Positions 36,715 to 46,586 of a DNA stretch of 64,000 nucleotides are shown piece by piece. The notes under the pieces were generated by a model. It ran no database searches. It had not been told where the DNA came from and saw only the letters and a list, made by a program, of their open reading frames with translations. The number at the start of each line of letters is the position of its first letter. Position 1 is the first letter of the stretch. This DNA comes from Prevotellaceae bacterium (GTDB taxonomy: Bacteria > Bacteroidota > Bacteroidia > Bacteroidales > Bacteroidaceae). The position numbers and the translations under genes were made by a program. Location of the stretch: NCBI GenBank assembly GCA_029219385.1, contig JAQXTH010000040.1, positions 1 to 64,000 of the forward strand. The letters run 5' to 3'.

Positions 36715-39651
36715 TTAGAACTTATAATTTACACCCAACTTGGTTTCAAGAATTCCTTCAATAGAATGCCCCTTAAACATATTCTTGTTTAGCAACTGCG
36801 CCATAGGCTCAACAAACAATTCTATCCGAGGCGAAACAAGATATGCTGCTTGCAAACCAAGTTCCAGACCTAATGCCTTGCGAGGACTGTGTGAACTTTT
36901 TACCAAAGTTCCGGCATTAACACCAAGAATACCTCTGAGTTGTCCTTTTTCATCTTCTGTGTTCTTTCCTGTCAACAATGTTTTCATGTTGGCAATATAG
37001 TCAAGATGAAGTTGATAGAGAGTATATCCCGAATTATTTGTTCCCATACAAGACACACCTACTCTATAAGCCGATAAACCATTAAACCAACGACCGTATG
37101 CAATATTAAATTCCGGATTTACCCTGTATTTTCTTTCAAGTTGCTTTACTGCTGCAAGTTGTTCTTCGGGTGTTCTTTCGTCAACATAACCTGACATCAT
37201 ATTAAGACCAAATGAAGCAGAAGCAAAATTCTTATATTCGGGTGCTGTTAAATCTCTTTGCGCTCCATTTTTTCCAAACGAATAGTTAAGACCTAATACT
37301 CCTTGCAAAGAAGTTTTATACAACCTTGAGTCAAATCGACTTTTCAAAGCGTAAACATACTGAGGTTCGGCAAATATCTCCACATTGGGCGACACTCTCA
37401 CTGCCAACTGTCCACCAAAGTGAACTTGTGGTACGAAATGCACATTGGAATTATAAAAATCCATTCCCAAATCCACACCGGCAACAATGCGAGTAGATAC
37501 AACCCTATCGGGATTATATCCAAAAGTAAATGCACTTGCGTCAAGCAAATAATCCAAACTTCCGTTCACTATGCCATATCGCGAACCTTCAATCTTGTTT
37601 AAATATCCCCAACCACTTAATCTCCATGCAGAAATCGGACTATACCATTTTCCAAACGACACTTTGGCTGTAGGCCCATAAGAATGAATGTGCTTTAATC
37701 CCTTAATAGGCGTAGTCAAACCTGCCGATACAGAAAAGAAAGCTTTATCGTCCGCATTATCAAAATCAGCATAATAGTTTGGTTGATAGCCTTTCATGTT
37801 TACTTTCACACCAACCAACATATTAAGCAATACGGAGTTTTTTGGAAAACAATCAGAATATTTCAGCGCATTCTTGTCGTAGAAACGTGCTTGTGGCTCA
37901 ACAAACACACCAAAGAGATTGTTGATTCTATATAAAGCTTGTGCCGACAGCTGTGCTCCTACATAAACACTTGAGTTATTTTTAAAGTTGAGTGTATTAA
38001 CACCAACACCTCCTATTACATCAAAACGTCTGTTTTCATCATATCCTTTGAAAGCATTTGTGAGATTAAGAAGATAATCAACACCATATGAAGCAGAACG
38101 GGTGCAAAGACTCTCGTTTTGCCAAATACTACCCATATCCAACCACAATCTGGTTCCGCTCAAAGCATTAAACCACTTTCCAAAACTCATATAAGCGCGT
38201 GGTCGAAAAGATTTGTCTGTGTTGTGACCGGCAGTGAAACTGAAAGGAACACATATGCCACCTGCCAATTCCACAAACATATCATCATACCACGATTCTA
38301 AATCATAATTGCTGTTATTATCACTTATTTCTCTGCAATTAACTCCTTCATATAGATTTAAACCAAGCAACAATGATGGAATAACATCATAATTCTTCAT
38401 GGAGGAAGCCTCCGGTATAAACTTTTCTCCGTAAACATCTATACGAGGTTCTATAACAACATTCACTCCGTTGCACAATCTGTAATTAGCCTGCACACCT
38501 CCACCAAGACTCCAAGAATAATTTTGGTAATCTGTCGATGTGCCATACATATTTATATTATATCCTAAACCTGCGAGAGCATTAAGATAAAATTTTCTGT
38601 TAGGATTATATCCCCCAAAAGTGTTGTGCATATTCCATACTGCCTCTGCACCTACACCCAACATCTTTGCGTGGCTTATTGAATTAGCCAATTTGTTAAT
38701 GCCACCGTTAAGCGATAGTTGCGCACCAATATAGGGGTTAAACATCTTGCCAACGGCAAACTTAAACTTTGAACCTATATAATCACCCCATGTCGAGGGA
38801 TGAAAATTCGACACAAGCGAAGGACCCGCCAAAAGTGTAACATACGTGTTGCTCAACCAATGTCCGTCGTCTTCATAATCATATACCGGCCATTGGTCAA
38901 GTGAAGAAACTTCAGAGTTGTTTTTATACATAGACCCTTTGGGCGATACTCTCGGACTGCTGAAACCTACACCACCATTAAGAGCCACACTCGGACGAAA
39001 TTTATACCATATATTGCCATGCAACATCTTATAATTCAGCGAAGCCCTCGGTTCTAAATAAACATAAGTGTAACTCGACAAACGATAAACTCCTTTCAAT
39101 CCCAAATTTAAGGCATACCCTATTTTATCCTCTCCTTTAATTTGAGAATTAAATACATTGAATCCGGCAACACCATACAACTCCATTCTGTCGTAGGTGG
39201 GATATTCCCATTTGGAGAGAGCAGTGAGATTCATCAAATAATCAGCCCCAATTGAGATATATTTTGCTCGCGGTGATGCAGGGTGATTAAAATACCCTAT
39301 CGCTCCAGTCAAACGCCAGCCATGTTCAGGAGTTATCCAGTCACCAAAAGAAATATTTGCCGAAGCTGATGGTTTTGTAAAATATCCGTCAACGTTGCGT
39401 CCCATCATCGAATTGAGTCCCATGCCTGCCTCTATAAAAGCGTGGTCAAACAATTTTTTGTTATCAAAACGCTTTGAGATACGCGGACTTTGCAACGAAT
39501 ATTCCTCTATCACGTTTTTTCCGCCATACGAACTAATCGGACGCGGTTCACTATTTTCTATACTGACAATGTTTGTCGTGTCGTTTTGTGACATTGCGAA
39601 ACATGACACAGCAAACAAACCGACAAAAACCATATATGCTCTTCTATTCAT
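36715..39651 (-). CDS. Outer-membrane protein with five tandem beta-barrel-like modules
   Basis: The 978-aa protein has a signal peptide (about residues 1-21) and then five related modules of about 155-170 aa at roughly 72-230, 269-434, 459-620, 638-793 and 809-978. Each has the same order of features: a FxxxxAG start, FGxW or GKWF/GRWFN with alternating strands, a YLL/YIAN segment, a VxAGVxxG strand, then an EPxxxxY/F segment and a final GLxxxF strand. Such alternation is typical of outer-membrane barrels, and the protein ends in GVNYKF with a terminal Phe. It is the last gene of a three-gene operon with an OmpA-like and a DUF3575 protein. I do not recognise a named family for the whole; function is unknown. 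Confidence 0.75.
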   Translation of the reverse strand: MNRRAYMVFVGLFAVSCFAMSQNDTTNIVSIENSEPRPISSYGGKNVIEEYSLQSPRISKRFDNKKLFDHAFIEAGMGLNSMMGRNVDGYFTKPSASANISFGDWITPEHGWRLTGAIGYFNHPASPRAKYISIGADYLMNLTALSKWEYPTYDRMELYGVAGFNVFNSQIKGEDKIGYALNLGLKGVYRLSSYTYVYLEPRASLNYKMLHGNIWYKFRPSVALNGGVGFSSPRVSPKGSMYKNNSEVSSLDQWPVYDYEDDGHWLSNTYVTLLAGPSLVSNFHPSTWGDYIGSKFKFAVGKMFNPYIGAQLSLNGGINKLANSISHAKMLGVGAEAVWNMHNTFGGYNPNRKFYLNALAGLGYNINMYGTSTDYQNYSWSLGGGVQANYRLCNGVNVVIEPRIDVYGEKFIPEASSMKNYDVIPSLLLGLNLYEGVNCREISDNNSNYDLESWYDDMFVELAGGICVPFSFTAGHNTDKSFRPRAYMSFGKWFNALSGTRLWLDMGSIWQNESLCTRSASYGVDYLLNLTNAFKGYDENRRFDVIGGVGVNTLNFKNNSSVYVGAQLSAQALYRINNLFGVFVEPQARFYDKNALKYSDCFPKNSVLLNMLVGVKVNMKGYQPNYYADFDNADDKAFFSVSAGLTTPIKGLKHIHSYGPTAKVSFGKWYSPISAWRLSGWGYLNKIEGSRYGIVNGSLDYLLDASAFTFGYNPDRVVSTRIVAGVDLGMDFYNSNVHFVPQVHFGGQLAVRVSPNVEIFAEPQYVYALKSRFDSRLYKTSLQGVLGLNYSFGKNGAQRDLTAPEYKNFASASFGLNMMSGYVDERTPEEQLAAVKQLERKYRVNPEFNIAYGRWFNGLSAYRVGVSCMGTNNSGYTLYQLHLDYIANMKTLLTGKNTEDEKGQLRGILGVNAGTLVKSSHSPRKALGLELGLQAAYLVSPRIELFVEPMAQLLNKNMFKGHSIEGILETKLGVNYKF

Positions 39652-39664
39652 CTTGATATGACTA

Positions 39665-41986
39665 TTATTCTTTATTTACATTATTTTCTCCCAATCTCTC
39701 TTTTCTGATAGTTGCCAACGCTTTCTGCAAATCAGCCTCACCACCACAAGTCTTTTCCATCGTAGGATCCAATTCAAAAGCTTTTTTAAGATATTCCACA
39801 ACTTTCTCGTTGGTTTTGCCTTTAGTGCGGCTAATTGCTATTGCTTTAAGCACACAGTCCACTGACGATGTGTCGCTCAACTGCTCGCATAAACTTGCTG
39901 CCTTTATATCGTCTTCTGTCTGATCTTCGGAATCTGTGTTTCTTGCCAAAAGAAATACCACTTCATTACGCAGACCGGTCTTTTTTACAACATCATAATT
40001 ATCATCACTATAATTACCTTGCTTTAGATCCAAATATGTATGGGCGGCAACAAACTGACTATTATTTAAATATGATAAATCCTCTCGAGCCGTAATCATT
40101 TGATCAAGCGTATCGGCTGCAACAATATTGTCGGTCAATAATCTTGCACAAAGTTGATTGATATGCACTGTTGCAGGAACCAACGGTGTTTGACCGCGAT
40201 GATTTATACGCTCAACATCATATCCCTCAAGAATTTTGGGATTTGGTTTACCCGCCGATATCAACATTGCAGAATAGTCGTTGGCAAACAAAAGCGTATT
40301 AGGATGTTTTTCGTATGCAAGTTTACAAAGTTCCAAACGTTTTACCGGGTCTTTCTCGTTACGATACAAAACAAAACTCTCATATGCACTTGGAACAAAG
40401 TTTGGGTTTTCCTCAATTCTTCTTAAAATATCCTCGTATGTCAAAACACGGTCAATAGAATAACCGAGTTTATACTCAACCCTGCGAAGCTGAGGCAAAT
40501 ATTTTTCTTCAATCACATTATAAAATGCTAACTTGCGAATGGCAGCACCACGGCTTTCCTCTCTCTTGTATTTTGCTATTATTTCATCCACGGCATCTGC
40601 TTCTGCCACCAAGCTGTCTTTGCGCATAAGTTCCGAAACTTCACGCCATTCTGCCACTCTACCTTCTTTTTGTGGATACATACGCACACGTTTCTCCTCG
40701 GGAATAATGCCTCTCACCCAATTCAGCAATGTTGCCAAACGGTCGTTGGCAAGATTAAGGTTGCTGCCATATCTACCCTCGGGCGAAGCCGTACCGATAA
40801 CAGTCACTTCTCTAAATTGTGCGTCTTCATCACTCAAGATGGCATCGACAGAGGCTTTTAATTTTCCAAGTTCTGCAACAGTGACACTGTCGTTCATATC
40901 AATATCCGACTTGGCTTTTGCAAAACGAATGTTAATTTTATCTGCTTTTTCCTGCTTTGCAAGGTTGGGCACCGGATACCACTTTGCAGTATCTTCCTTC
41001 AATTCCGTTCCCTTCAACTTATATTCAAAAAATCTCATTGGATTTCTCATACCGATAGAAAACAACTCACCTTTTGTCGTATACAAAATTTTGTTGTAGT
41101 CTTCAAAAGAAACAACTGCTCCGGCACACCAAAAATGCTCGTTTCTCAACTTGGTATTAGCAACCAACTTCATTGGAATTTCTGTCAAAACACCCCATTC
41201 CTTTTTGGGTCTCTCAACCACATTATATATTAAAGAGTCTTTATAATACTTGTTTTTCGTCTTTTTTACGACTGTTTTAGTCTTGTCGATATAGCGCAAA
41301 CTGTCATTCTTCTCCACTATATTATTATACAAAGGATCATAAACAGGATTTGCACTGCGCAACACAATGTTGGGTATTGCATCGTTAAACAAATTCGACT
41401 CTTTATAGTCATACATTCTTATCTGAGTTGTATGATACTCGTTACCGTCAAGCACAAAAGGCTCAGTGTAATATTTCTTGTGGGTTGTGCTATCCAAGAA
41501 AAACGGCTGCACAATCACTCTCACATCTTTACTCATCAACGAATCTATAGGAAACGCACAAGTCGTAACAAGTGTGTCGCCTTTAATCTTTGTGATACTC
41601 TCACGAGGTTTCAGACCTTTTTTCGCTTTTCTGTTTCCTGTGACCACTGTCTCTTTTAAAACTATATCTTTTGATGTCTCCAACACCACTTTAAAGTCTT
41701 TTACTTTACCATCGAGTTCTATCAATTTCTTCTTATAGAAGCCCGAATATTCCTCAAGCCAAAAACGTGTCTTCTTTCCCAACACCACATCTACCACTAC
41801 CACACCGTTGTTGTCAGTTCTACCAACAACATTGCGGCTATCTACTTCCAAAATGGTAACCTCGGGCAATAAGGCATGTCGATCGTTCGTGACTGTGATT
41901 ATCACACGTTCAACCTCGGCATACAACTGTGTTGCAACAAACAGACTTGCCACAACTGAAATATAACGTAAAAACTTATTCATCAT
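39665..41986 (-). CDS. OmpA-like envelope protein with TPR-like C-terminus
   Basis: The 773-aa protein has a signal peptide (to about residue 23). A carboxypeptidase-regulatory-like beta domain (about 28-115) ends in KETVVTG. A long region with Lys/Asn-rich stretches follows, then an OmpA-like domain (about 350-500; VTVIGTASPEGRYGSNLNLANDRL), and a helical C-terminus resembling tetratricopeptide repeats with ALKAIAISRTKGKTNEKVVE. The NxxLxxxR pattern after the GxASPEG strand is the usual peptidoglycan-binding OmpA site. With a DUF3575 protein upstream and a barrel-repeat protein downstream it probably links an outer-membrane structure to the wall. Related sets occur in fimbrial (Mfa/Fim) loci, but no fimbrillin gene is seen here. 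Confidence 0.75.
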   Translation of the reverse strand: MMNKFLRYISVVASLFVATQLYAEVERVIITVTNDRHALLPEVTILEVDSRNVVGRTDNNGVVVVDVVLGKKTRFWLEEYSGFYKKKLIELDGKVKDFKVVLETSKDIVLKETVVTGNRKAKKGLKPRESITKIKGDTLVTTCAFPIDSLMSKDVRVIVQPFFLDSTTHKKYYTEPFVLDGNEYHTTQIRMYDYKESNLFNDAIPNIVLRSANPVYDPLYNNIVEKNDSLRYIDKTKTVVKKTKNKYYKDSLIYNVVERPKKEWGVLTEIPMKLVANTKLRNEHFWCAGAVVSFEDYNKILYTTKGELFSIGMRNPMRFFEYKLKGTELKEDTAKWYPVPNLAKQEKADKINIRFAKAKSDIDMNDSVTVAELGKLKASVDAILSDEDAQFREVTVIGTASPEGRYGSNLNLANDRLATLLNWVRGIIPEEKRVRMYPQKEGRVAEWREVSELMRKDSLVAEADAVDEIIAKYKREESRGAAIRKLAFYNVIEEKYLPQLRRVEYKLGYSIDRVLTYEDILRRIEENPNFVPSAYESFVLYRNEKDPVKRLELCKLAYEKHPNTLLFANDYSAMLISAGKPNPKILEGYDVERINHRGQTPLVPATVHINQLCARLLTDNIVAADTLDQMITAREDLSYLNNSQFVAAHTYLDLKQGNYSDDNYDVVKKTGLRNEVVFLLARNTDSEDQTEDDIKAASLCEQLSDTSSVDCVLKAIAISRTKGKTNEKVVEYLKKAFELDPTMEKTCGGEADLQKALATIRKERLGENNVNKE

Positions 41987-42001
41987 TCTCCCTTTTTAGA
42001 A

Positions 42002-42538
42002 TTAAAACATATAAACCGCGCTAATCCCGAGTTTCAAAGGACAGACCGTAACTTTTTTATGCACTTTCTCTCCATTCTCAACACTATTGTACTTCTTTTC
42101 TTCATAATTCAAAACACCCACGCCCACAGTTCCTTCAAGACTGAAATGTTTGCTCAACACAAAACTATATCCGTATGTTGCACCCATACCAACACCCCAA
42201 CCCTTGTGGCGAGTATCATTTAATTTTATGTCAAAAGCCATGCCTATAGGCATCAAGCCCACAAAATGGTGTGCCTGTACTCTGCCACTGAACCAATAAC
42301 GCACTTCCGGACGAAACGTGAAATGATGAAATCTCTTTTCGCCAAACTTGGCAAGACCACCGGCTCCTTCGATATTAAGACTGATATGTTTGGAAAGACG
42401 CGTCTCCAATCCCATGTTTGGTGACATGCACAACCACTCCAAACCGTTTGTTTTAAGCATAATTTTTTGCGCATTCAAACTGTGACACACAAAAAATAAG
42501 GTAATAATAGATAAGCAGAAAAATCTACATGTTTTCAT
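42002..42538 (-). CDS. DUF3575 outer-membrane barrel protein
   Basis: The 178-aa protein has a signal peptide (about residues 1-23). The DUF3575 pattern follows: LKTNGLEWLCMSPNMGLE, a strand ending in FRPEVRYWFSG, FVGLMPIGMAFDI, GWGVGMGATYGYSFVLSKHF and a final VTVCPLKLGISAVYMF. DUF3575 proteins are small outer-membrane barrels in Bacteroidales surface-structure loci. It is the first gene of the operon that runs to 36715, with a strong promoter at 42571-42601. Confidence 0.85.
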   Translation of the reverse strand: MKTCRFFCLSIITLFFVCHSLNAQKIMLKTNGLEWLCMSPNMGLETRLSKHISLNIEGAGGLAKFGEKRFHHFTFRPEVRYWFSGRVQAHHFVGLMPIGMAFDIKLNDTRHKGWGVGMGATYGYSFVLSKHFSLEGTVGVGVLNYEEKKYNSVENGEKVHKKVTVCPLKLGISAVYMF

Positions 42539-42570
42539 CTTTGATTACAAATTAAAAAATATAATTGCTG

Positions 42571-42601
42571 CAAAATTACACAATTAAAATTTAACGACAA
42601 A
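42571..42601 (-). promoter_or_regulatory. Promoter of the DUF3575/OmpA-like operon
   Basis: On the minus strand TTTG (42598-42601), a 19-bp spacer and TAATTTTG (42571-42578) match the Bacteroidota consensus, 33 bp before the DUF3575 start. Confidence 0.8.
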
Positions 42602-42681
42602 ACAGACAGCAAAAAAAAATACTTTTTATCAACTATCTGACGTTCAAACTTCTAATAAAGTAATCTATAAGTCAGATTTAA

Positions 42682-43683
42682 TCAAACCCAATTCACCTCG
42701 GGAAATATCTCAATACCAAACTTTTTCTTAACATCGTCACACACAGCATTCGACAAACGCACAATATCCTCGGGTTTGGCATTGCCCACGTTGACCAACA
42801 CCAATGCTTGCTTCTCATATACACCGGCATTTCCTAACTTCCTTCCACGCCAACCACTCTTGTCAATCAACCAACCGGCAGGAATTTTCACTCCGTTTGG
42901 TGCGTCATAATGAGGAATGTCGGGATATTCTGATTGCAATTCCTTAAATTTTGATGCGTCAACAATGGGATTCATGAAAAAACTCCCGGCATTGCCCAAT
43001 GTCTTGGGGTCAGGCAACTTGCTCTCGCGTATTTCAATAATCTTGTTTCTCAACGCGAGGGCATCCATATTCTCTTCTGCTACCTGTGCCAATGCACGAT
43101 AGGTAAGGTTTGGCTTATAGTCTAAAGACAGTCTCAATGTGACATAAGTTACGGCATATTTCCCACGCCAAGATCCCTTGAAATTACTGAACCTATAAGC
43201 AAAGTTACACTCCTTGTTAGAAAACGAGCCACACTCTCCTGACTCCAAATCAACCACCTCCACACTGTCAATAAAATCTTTTGCCTCCGCTCCGTATGCA
43301 CCAATGTTCTGCACAGCAGCGGCACCAACTTCAGAAGGTATCAACGACAAGTTTTCCAAACCATAATAGCCGGCCTCAACGCTTTTCTCTACAACGTTGT
43401 CCCATATTTCCGAAGCACCAATACGCACCAAAACACTCCTTCCTTCTATGCCTGTCACCTCAAAACCCTTTATGCCACTATGAAGTATCACCCCCTCATA
43501 ATCCTTTGTAAACAAAAGATTGTTACCTCCGCCGATATGAAACAAAGGCCGGTCACAATCACGGTCACATAAAAAAGAGCGAAGGTCGTCCACACTGCTA
43601 TACTCCACAAACTCCTTTGTCTTCACATCAAGTCCAAACGAGTTGTGGGCCAAAAGGGAATAATCATATCTGTGAGTTGACAT
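42682..43683 (-). CDS. murB: UDP-N-acetylenolpyruvoylglucosamine reductase
   Basis: MurB reduces UDP-GlcNAc-enolpyruvate to UDP-MurNAc with NADPH and FAD in peptidoglycan synthesis. The 333-aa protein has the FAD-binding segment HIGGGNNLLF, LSLIPSEVGAAAVQNIGAYGAEAKD-type substrate region, the YRFS motif (AYRFSNFKGSW) and the catalytic Ser loop NAGSFFMNP. These mark it as a type I, E. coli-like MurB. It starts 16 bp after the DUF4348 gene and appears to be the last gene of the leucine operon transcript. Confidence 0.95.
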   Translation of the reverse strand: MSTHRYDYSLLAHNSFGLDVKTKEFVEYSSVDDLRSFLCDRDCDRPLFHIGGGNNLLFTKDYEGVILHSGIKGFEVTGIEGRSVLVRIGASEIWDNVVEKSVEAGYYGLENLSLIPSEVGAAAVQNIGAYGAEAKDFIDSVEVVDLESGECGSFSNKECNFAYRFSNFKGSWRGKYAVTYVTLRLSLDYKPNLTYRALAQVAEENMDALALRNKIIEIRESKLPDPKTLGNAGSFFMNPIVDASKFKELQSEYPDIPHYDAPNGVKIPAGWLIDKSGWRGRKLGNAGVYEKQALVLVNVGNAKPEDIVRLSNAVCDDVKKKFGIEIFPEVNWV

Positions 43684-43699
43684 GGTAATTTTGTATTGG

Positions 43700-44557
43700 C
43701 TAAATATTTTCTATTTTATAAAGTCTCCATTTATCGGCTTCCTTATGAAAATGCAGACGACTTGAAAAACCCGACGAAGGCGACTCTACCGAAACCATGC
43801 GCTCAGGTCCCGACAAATCCTGTCCGAAATCAATGTTGGAGAATTGCTCGCCCGACAGTTCAGGAATCAGAATATCATTCCATTCCGAGGAATGTATCTT
43901 CTTGTTTCTTACCATCACGGCATCAAACTCTTCTTCTTCGTCGGGGTCTATGCCGTCATACAAAATCGTCTCGGCAAGATGTTCTTTTCTGAAACTCTCA
44001 TCAGAAGCAAATTTTGAGTAGAAACCCACAAAACCATTTTCTGCGTCACCGTCGATAGTTTCTTCCTCTATCAAGGTCAGCATCCATTGGTCGTCAAGTT
44101 TCTCAAACTTATATTTGCTCACAACGTTGGCAACGGTGTTATACCACAACACACTGACCTTCTTCACTCTCTCATCGGTCTCAAGGCTGATGGATTTGGC
44201 ATTGGGGAAAAAGACCGTATAAATATCTGAGTTGTAATGTAGTTTGGAGAAATGCCACTCCTTGGCTGTAACCATACGCCTGCGGCCCTCCGCCAAACAT
44301 GGCAAAGGAAACTTGATGCGAGATTTCTGATATTTGCTGTTTTGACAAAACGATGACATAAAGTCATAAAACACACCATCAGCAGCCTTGGGTACTTTTG
44401 TCTCTGCTATTAAAGAATCTTCTTTATCTGCCGGCACTGCCACAATTGTGTCGACAACACTGTCCAACGTGTCTTTATCGACACCCTCACCGGCCTTGTT
44501 TCCGCCACACGATGAAATCAAAGCCAACAAACCGACAGCAATCAACAAGCGTTTCAT
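43700..44557 (-). CDS. DUF4348 family lipoprotein
   Basis: The 285-aa protein has a lipoprotein signal (LLALISSC; lipid-modified Cys17) followed by a Gly/Asp-rich linker. The body contains FYDFMSSFCQNSKYQKSRI-type DUF4348 sequence and ISLETDERVKKVSVLW and LYKIENI near the end. It is a Bacteroidales-specific family with no known function. It sits between leuD (12 bp upstream) and murB (16 bp downstream) on the same strand, so it should be co-transcribed with both. Confidence 0.8.
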   Translation of the reverse strand: MKRLLIAVGLLALISSCGGNKAGEGVDKDTLDSVVDTIVAVPADKEDSLIAETKVPKAADGVFYDFMSSFCQNSKYQKSRIKFPLPCLAEGRRRMVTAKEWHFSKLHYNSDIYTVFFPNAKSISLETDERVKKVSVLWYNTVANVVSKYKFEKLDDQWMLTLIEEETIDGDAENGFVGFYSKFASDESFRKEHLAETILYDGIDPDEEEEFDAVMVRNKKIHSSEWNDILIPELSGEQFSNIDFGQDLSGPERMVSVESPSSGFSSRLHFHKEADKWRLYKIENI

Positions 44558-44569
44558 CTTATTAAATCT

Positions 44570-45190
44570 TTATTGCCTTGCGGCCTCAAAGTCTTTTATT
44601 TTATCTTTGTTTTCGAGCAGGAAATCTATATCGTCGAGTGCATTCGTCAGACAATACTTTTTATATCCGTTTATCTCAAACTTCTCACTGCGACCCGAAG
44701 AGATATTTGTGATGGTTTGAGCCGGTAGGTCGATTTTCACCTCCGCCTGTGGGTTTCGGGCTATCGTTTCAAACAATTCCGTTCTGAACTCCCTGCTCAC
44801 CACCACAGGCAACACGAAACAATTCAACAGATTGTTGCGATGAATGTCGGCAAATGAACAACTCACCACTGCCCTCACTCCATATCCGGCAATGGCCCAA
44901 GCTGCATGTTCACGACTTGAACCCGACCCCCAATTATCGCCGGCAACAATTATCTCGTGTATTCCCTCGTGAGGTTTTTCCGAATACTCGGGCCGGTTCA
45001 TCACAAAATCCTCTTTCGGCTTGCCGTCAATATCAAAACGCAAGTCGTGCATGAAAGCATCTCCAAAAAAATCCGGGTCTCTCGTCGTTGACGAAAGATA
45101 ACGCGCCGGGATAATCAAATCGGTATTACAGTTGGTTATCTCGATTGGAATGCAAGTGCTCTGTATAATATTGAATTTCTGTTTTGCCAT
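44570..45190 (-). CDS. leuD: 3-isopropylmalate dehydratase small subunit
   Basis: LeuD forms the swivel domain of isopropylmalate isomerase with LeuC, the second step of leucine synthesis. The 206-aa protein has IPIEITNCNTDLIIPARYL near the start and the active-site segment AGDNWGSGSSREHAAWAI, then NNLLNCFVLPVV. It follows leuC by 4 bp. Length is normal. Confidence 0.95.
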   Translation of the reverse strand: MAKQKFNIIQSTCIPIEITNCNTDLIIPARYLSSTTRDPDFFGDAFMHDLRFDIDGKPKEDFVMNRPEYSEKPHEGIHEIIVAGDNWGSGSSREHAAWAIAGYGVRAVVSCSFADIHRNNLLNCFVLPVVVSREFRTELFETIARNPQAEVKIDLPAQTITNISSGRSEKFEINGYKKYCLTNALDDIDFLLENKDKIKDFEAARQ

Positions 45191-45194
45191 AGTC

Positions 45195-46586
45195 TTATAA
45201 CATCTTTCTTGGATCGGTAATTTTTCCTGTCACGGCAGCGGCAGCCACCACAAGCGGCGAAGCCAAAATAGTACGTGCCCCGGGGCCCTGACGACCCACA
45301 AAATTGCGGTTGCTCGTGCTCACACACAATTTTCCGGCCGGCACCTTGTCGGGATTCATTGCCAAACATGCCGAGCACGACGGCAAACGCAATTCAAAAC
45401 CGGCCTCCTTCAAAATCTTGTCGATGCCTTCTTCTTCTATTTGTCGTCTCACGCTCCAACTCCCGGGCACCAACCATGCCACCACGTTGTCTGCCTTTTT
45501 GCGACCTTTCACAATCGAGGCAAACGCCCTGAAATCTTCTATGCGTCCGTTGGTGCAAGCCCCCAAGAAACAATAGTCCACCGCCTTACCTTCAAGTTTC
45601 TCGCCAGGCTCAAACTGCATATAAGACAACTGAGAGAGAAAACCTGCCTTGTCGGTCTCTTTTATCTCATCAAGTGTGGGGATAGCCTCATCTATAGCAA
45701 CGCCCGCCCCAGGATTGGTGCCGTATGTTATGCGCGGTTTAATATCTTCTGCCTTAAACGTCACCTCCTTGTCAAACACAGCATCTTCATCGCTACGCAA
45801 CGTCTTCCATTGCTCCACGGACTTGTCCCACGCCTCACCCTTGGGGGCATATTCACGCCCCTTGAGATATTCAAACGTAATCTCGTCGGGAGCAATAATA
45901 CCGGCACGACTGCCCATCTCTATAGAAAGGTTGGAAAGCGTCAGACGACCCTCCATCGACATACTCCTTATAGCACTGCCGGCATATTCCACCACATAGC
46001 CGGTGGCTCCGCTCGTGGTGAGTTTTGACATGATATAAAGAGCCACATCTTTGGCTGTTACACCCTTTTCAAGTTCTCCTTCTATGCTGATGCGCATGGA
46101 CTTGGGCTTTTGCTGCAAGATACACTGCGAGGCCAACACCTGAGCCACCTCTGAGGTGCCGATGCCCATGGCCAACGCTCCAACGGCTCCGTGGGTGCTC
46201 GTGTGGGAGTCTCCACACACAATGGTCATGCCGGGCAGAGAGAGAGCCTTCTCGGGACCCACCACATGGATAATGCCGTTGTCTTTCGTGCCCATATCGA
46301 AATGCTTAATGCCAAACTGACAACAGTTGCGCTTGAGTGTCTCAACCTGGTTGCGACCCACGGGGTCGTCGATATGGTCCTGTTGGTCAGAGGGAGTGTT
46401 ATGGTCGGGCATTGCCACCAACCTATCAGAGCGAAACACGCCTATGCCCTTGTCCCTGAGGGTATCAAAGGCTTGCGGACTTGTCACCTCGTGCAGAAAC
46501 AAACGGTCTATATACAGTTGCGTTGGCCCGTCCTTCACGTTTTGCACAACGTGTGCATCCCATATTTTGTCGAAGAGTGTTTTCAT
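45195..46586 (-). CDS. leuC: 3-isopropylmalate dehydratase large subunit
   Basis: LeuC carries the 4Fe-4S cluster that catalyses isomerisation of 2- to 3-isopropylmalate. The 463-aa protein has the aconitase-family segments [30 protein letters not shown], and the three cluster Cys in [13 protein letters not shown] and [12 protein letters not shown]. Its start overlaps the leuA stop by 4 bp (46583-46586), so translation is coupled. It is read from the attenuated leu promoter upstream of leuA. Confidence 0.96.
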   Translation of the reverse strand: MKTLFDKIWDAHVVQNVKDGPTQLYIDRLFLHEVTSPQAFDTLRDKGIGVFRSDRLVAMPDHNTPSDQQDHIDDPVGRNQVETLKRNCCQFGIKHFDMGTKDNGIIHVVGPEKALSLPGMTIVCGDSHTSTHGAVGALAMGIGTSEVAQVLASQCILQQKPKSMRISIEGELEKGVTAKDVALYIMSKLTTSGATGYVVEYAGSAIRSMSMEGRLTLSNLSIEMGSRAGIIAPDEITFEYLKGREYAPKGEAWDKSVEQWKTLRSDEDAVFDKEVTFKAEDIKPRITYGTNPGAGVAIDEAIPTLDEIKETDKAGFLSQLSYMQFEPGEKLEGKAVDYCFLGACTNGRIEDFRAFASIVKGRKKADNVVAWLVPGSWSVRRQIEEEGIDKILKEAGFELRLPSCSACLAMNPDKVPAGKLCVSTSNRNFVGRQGPGARTILASPLVVAAAAVTGKITDPRKML

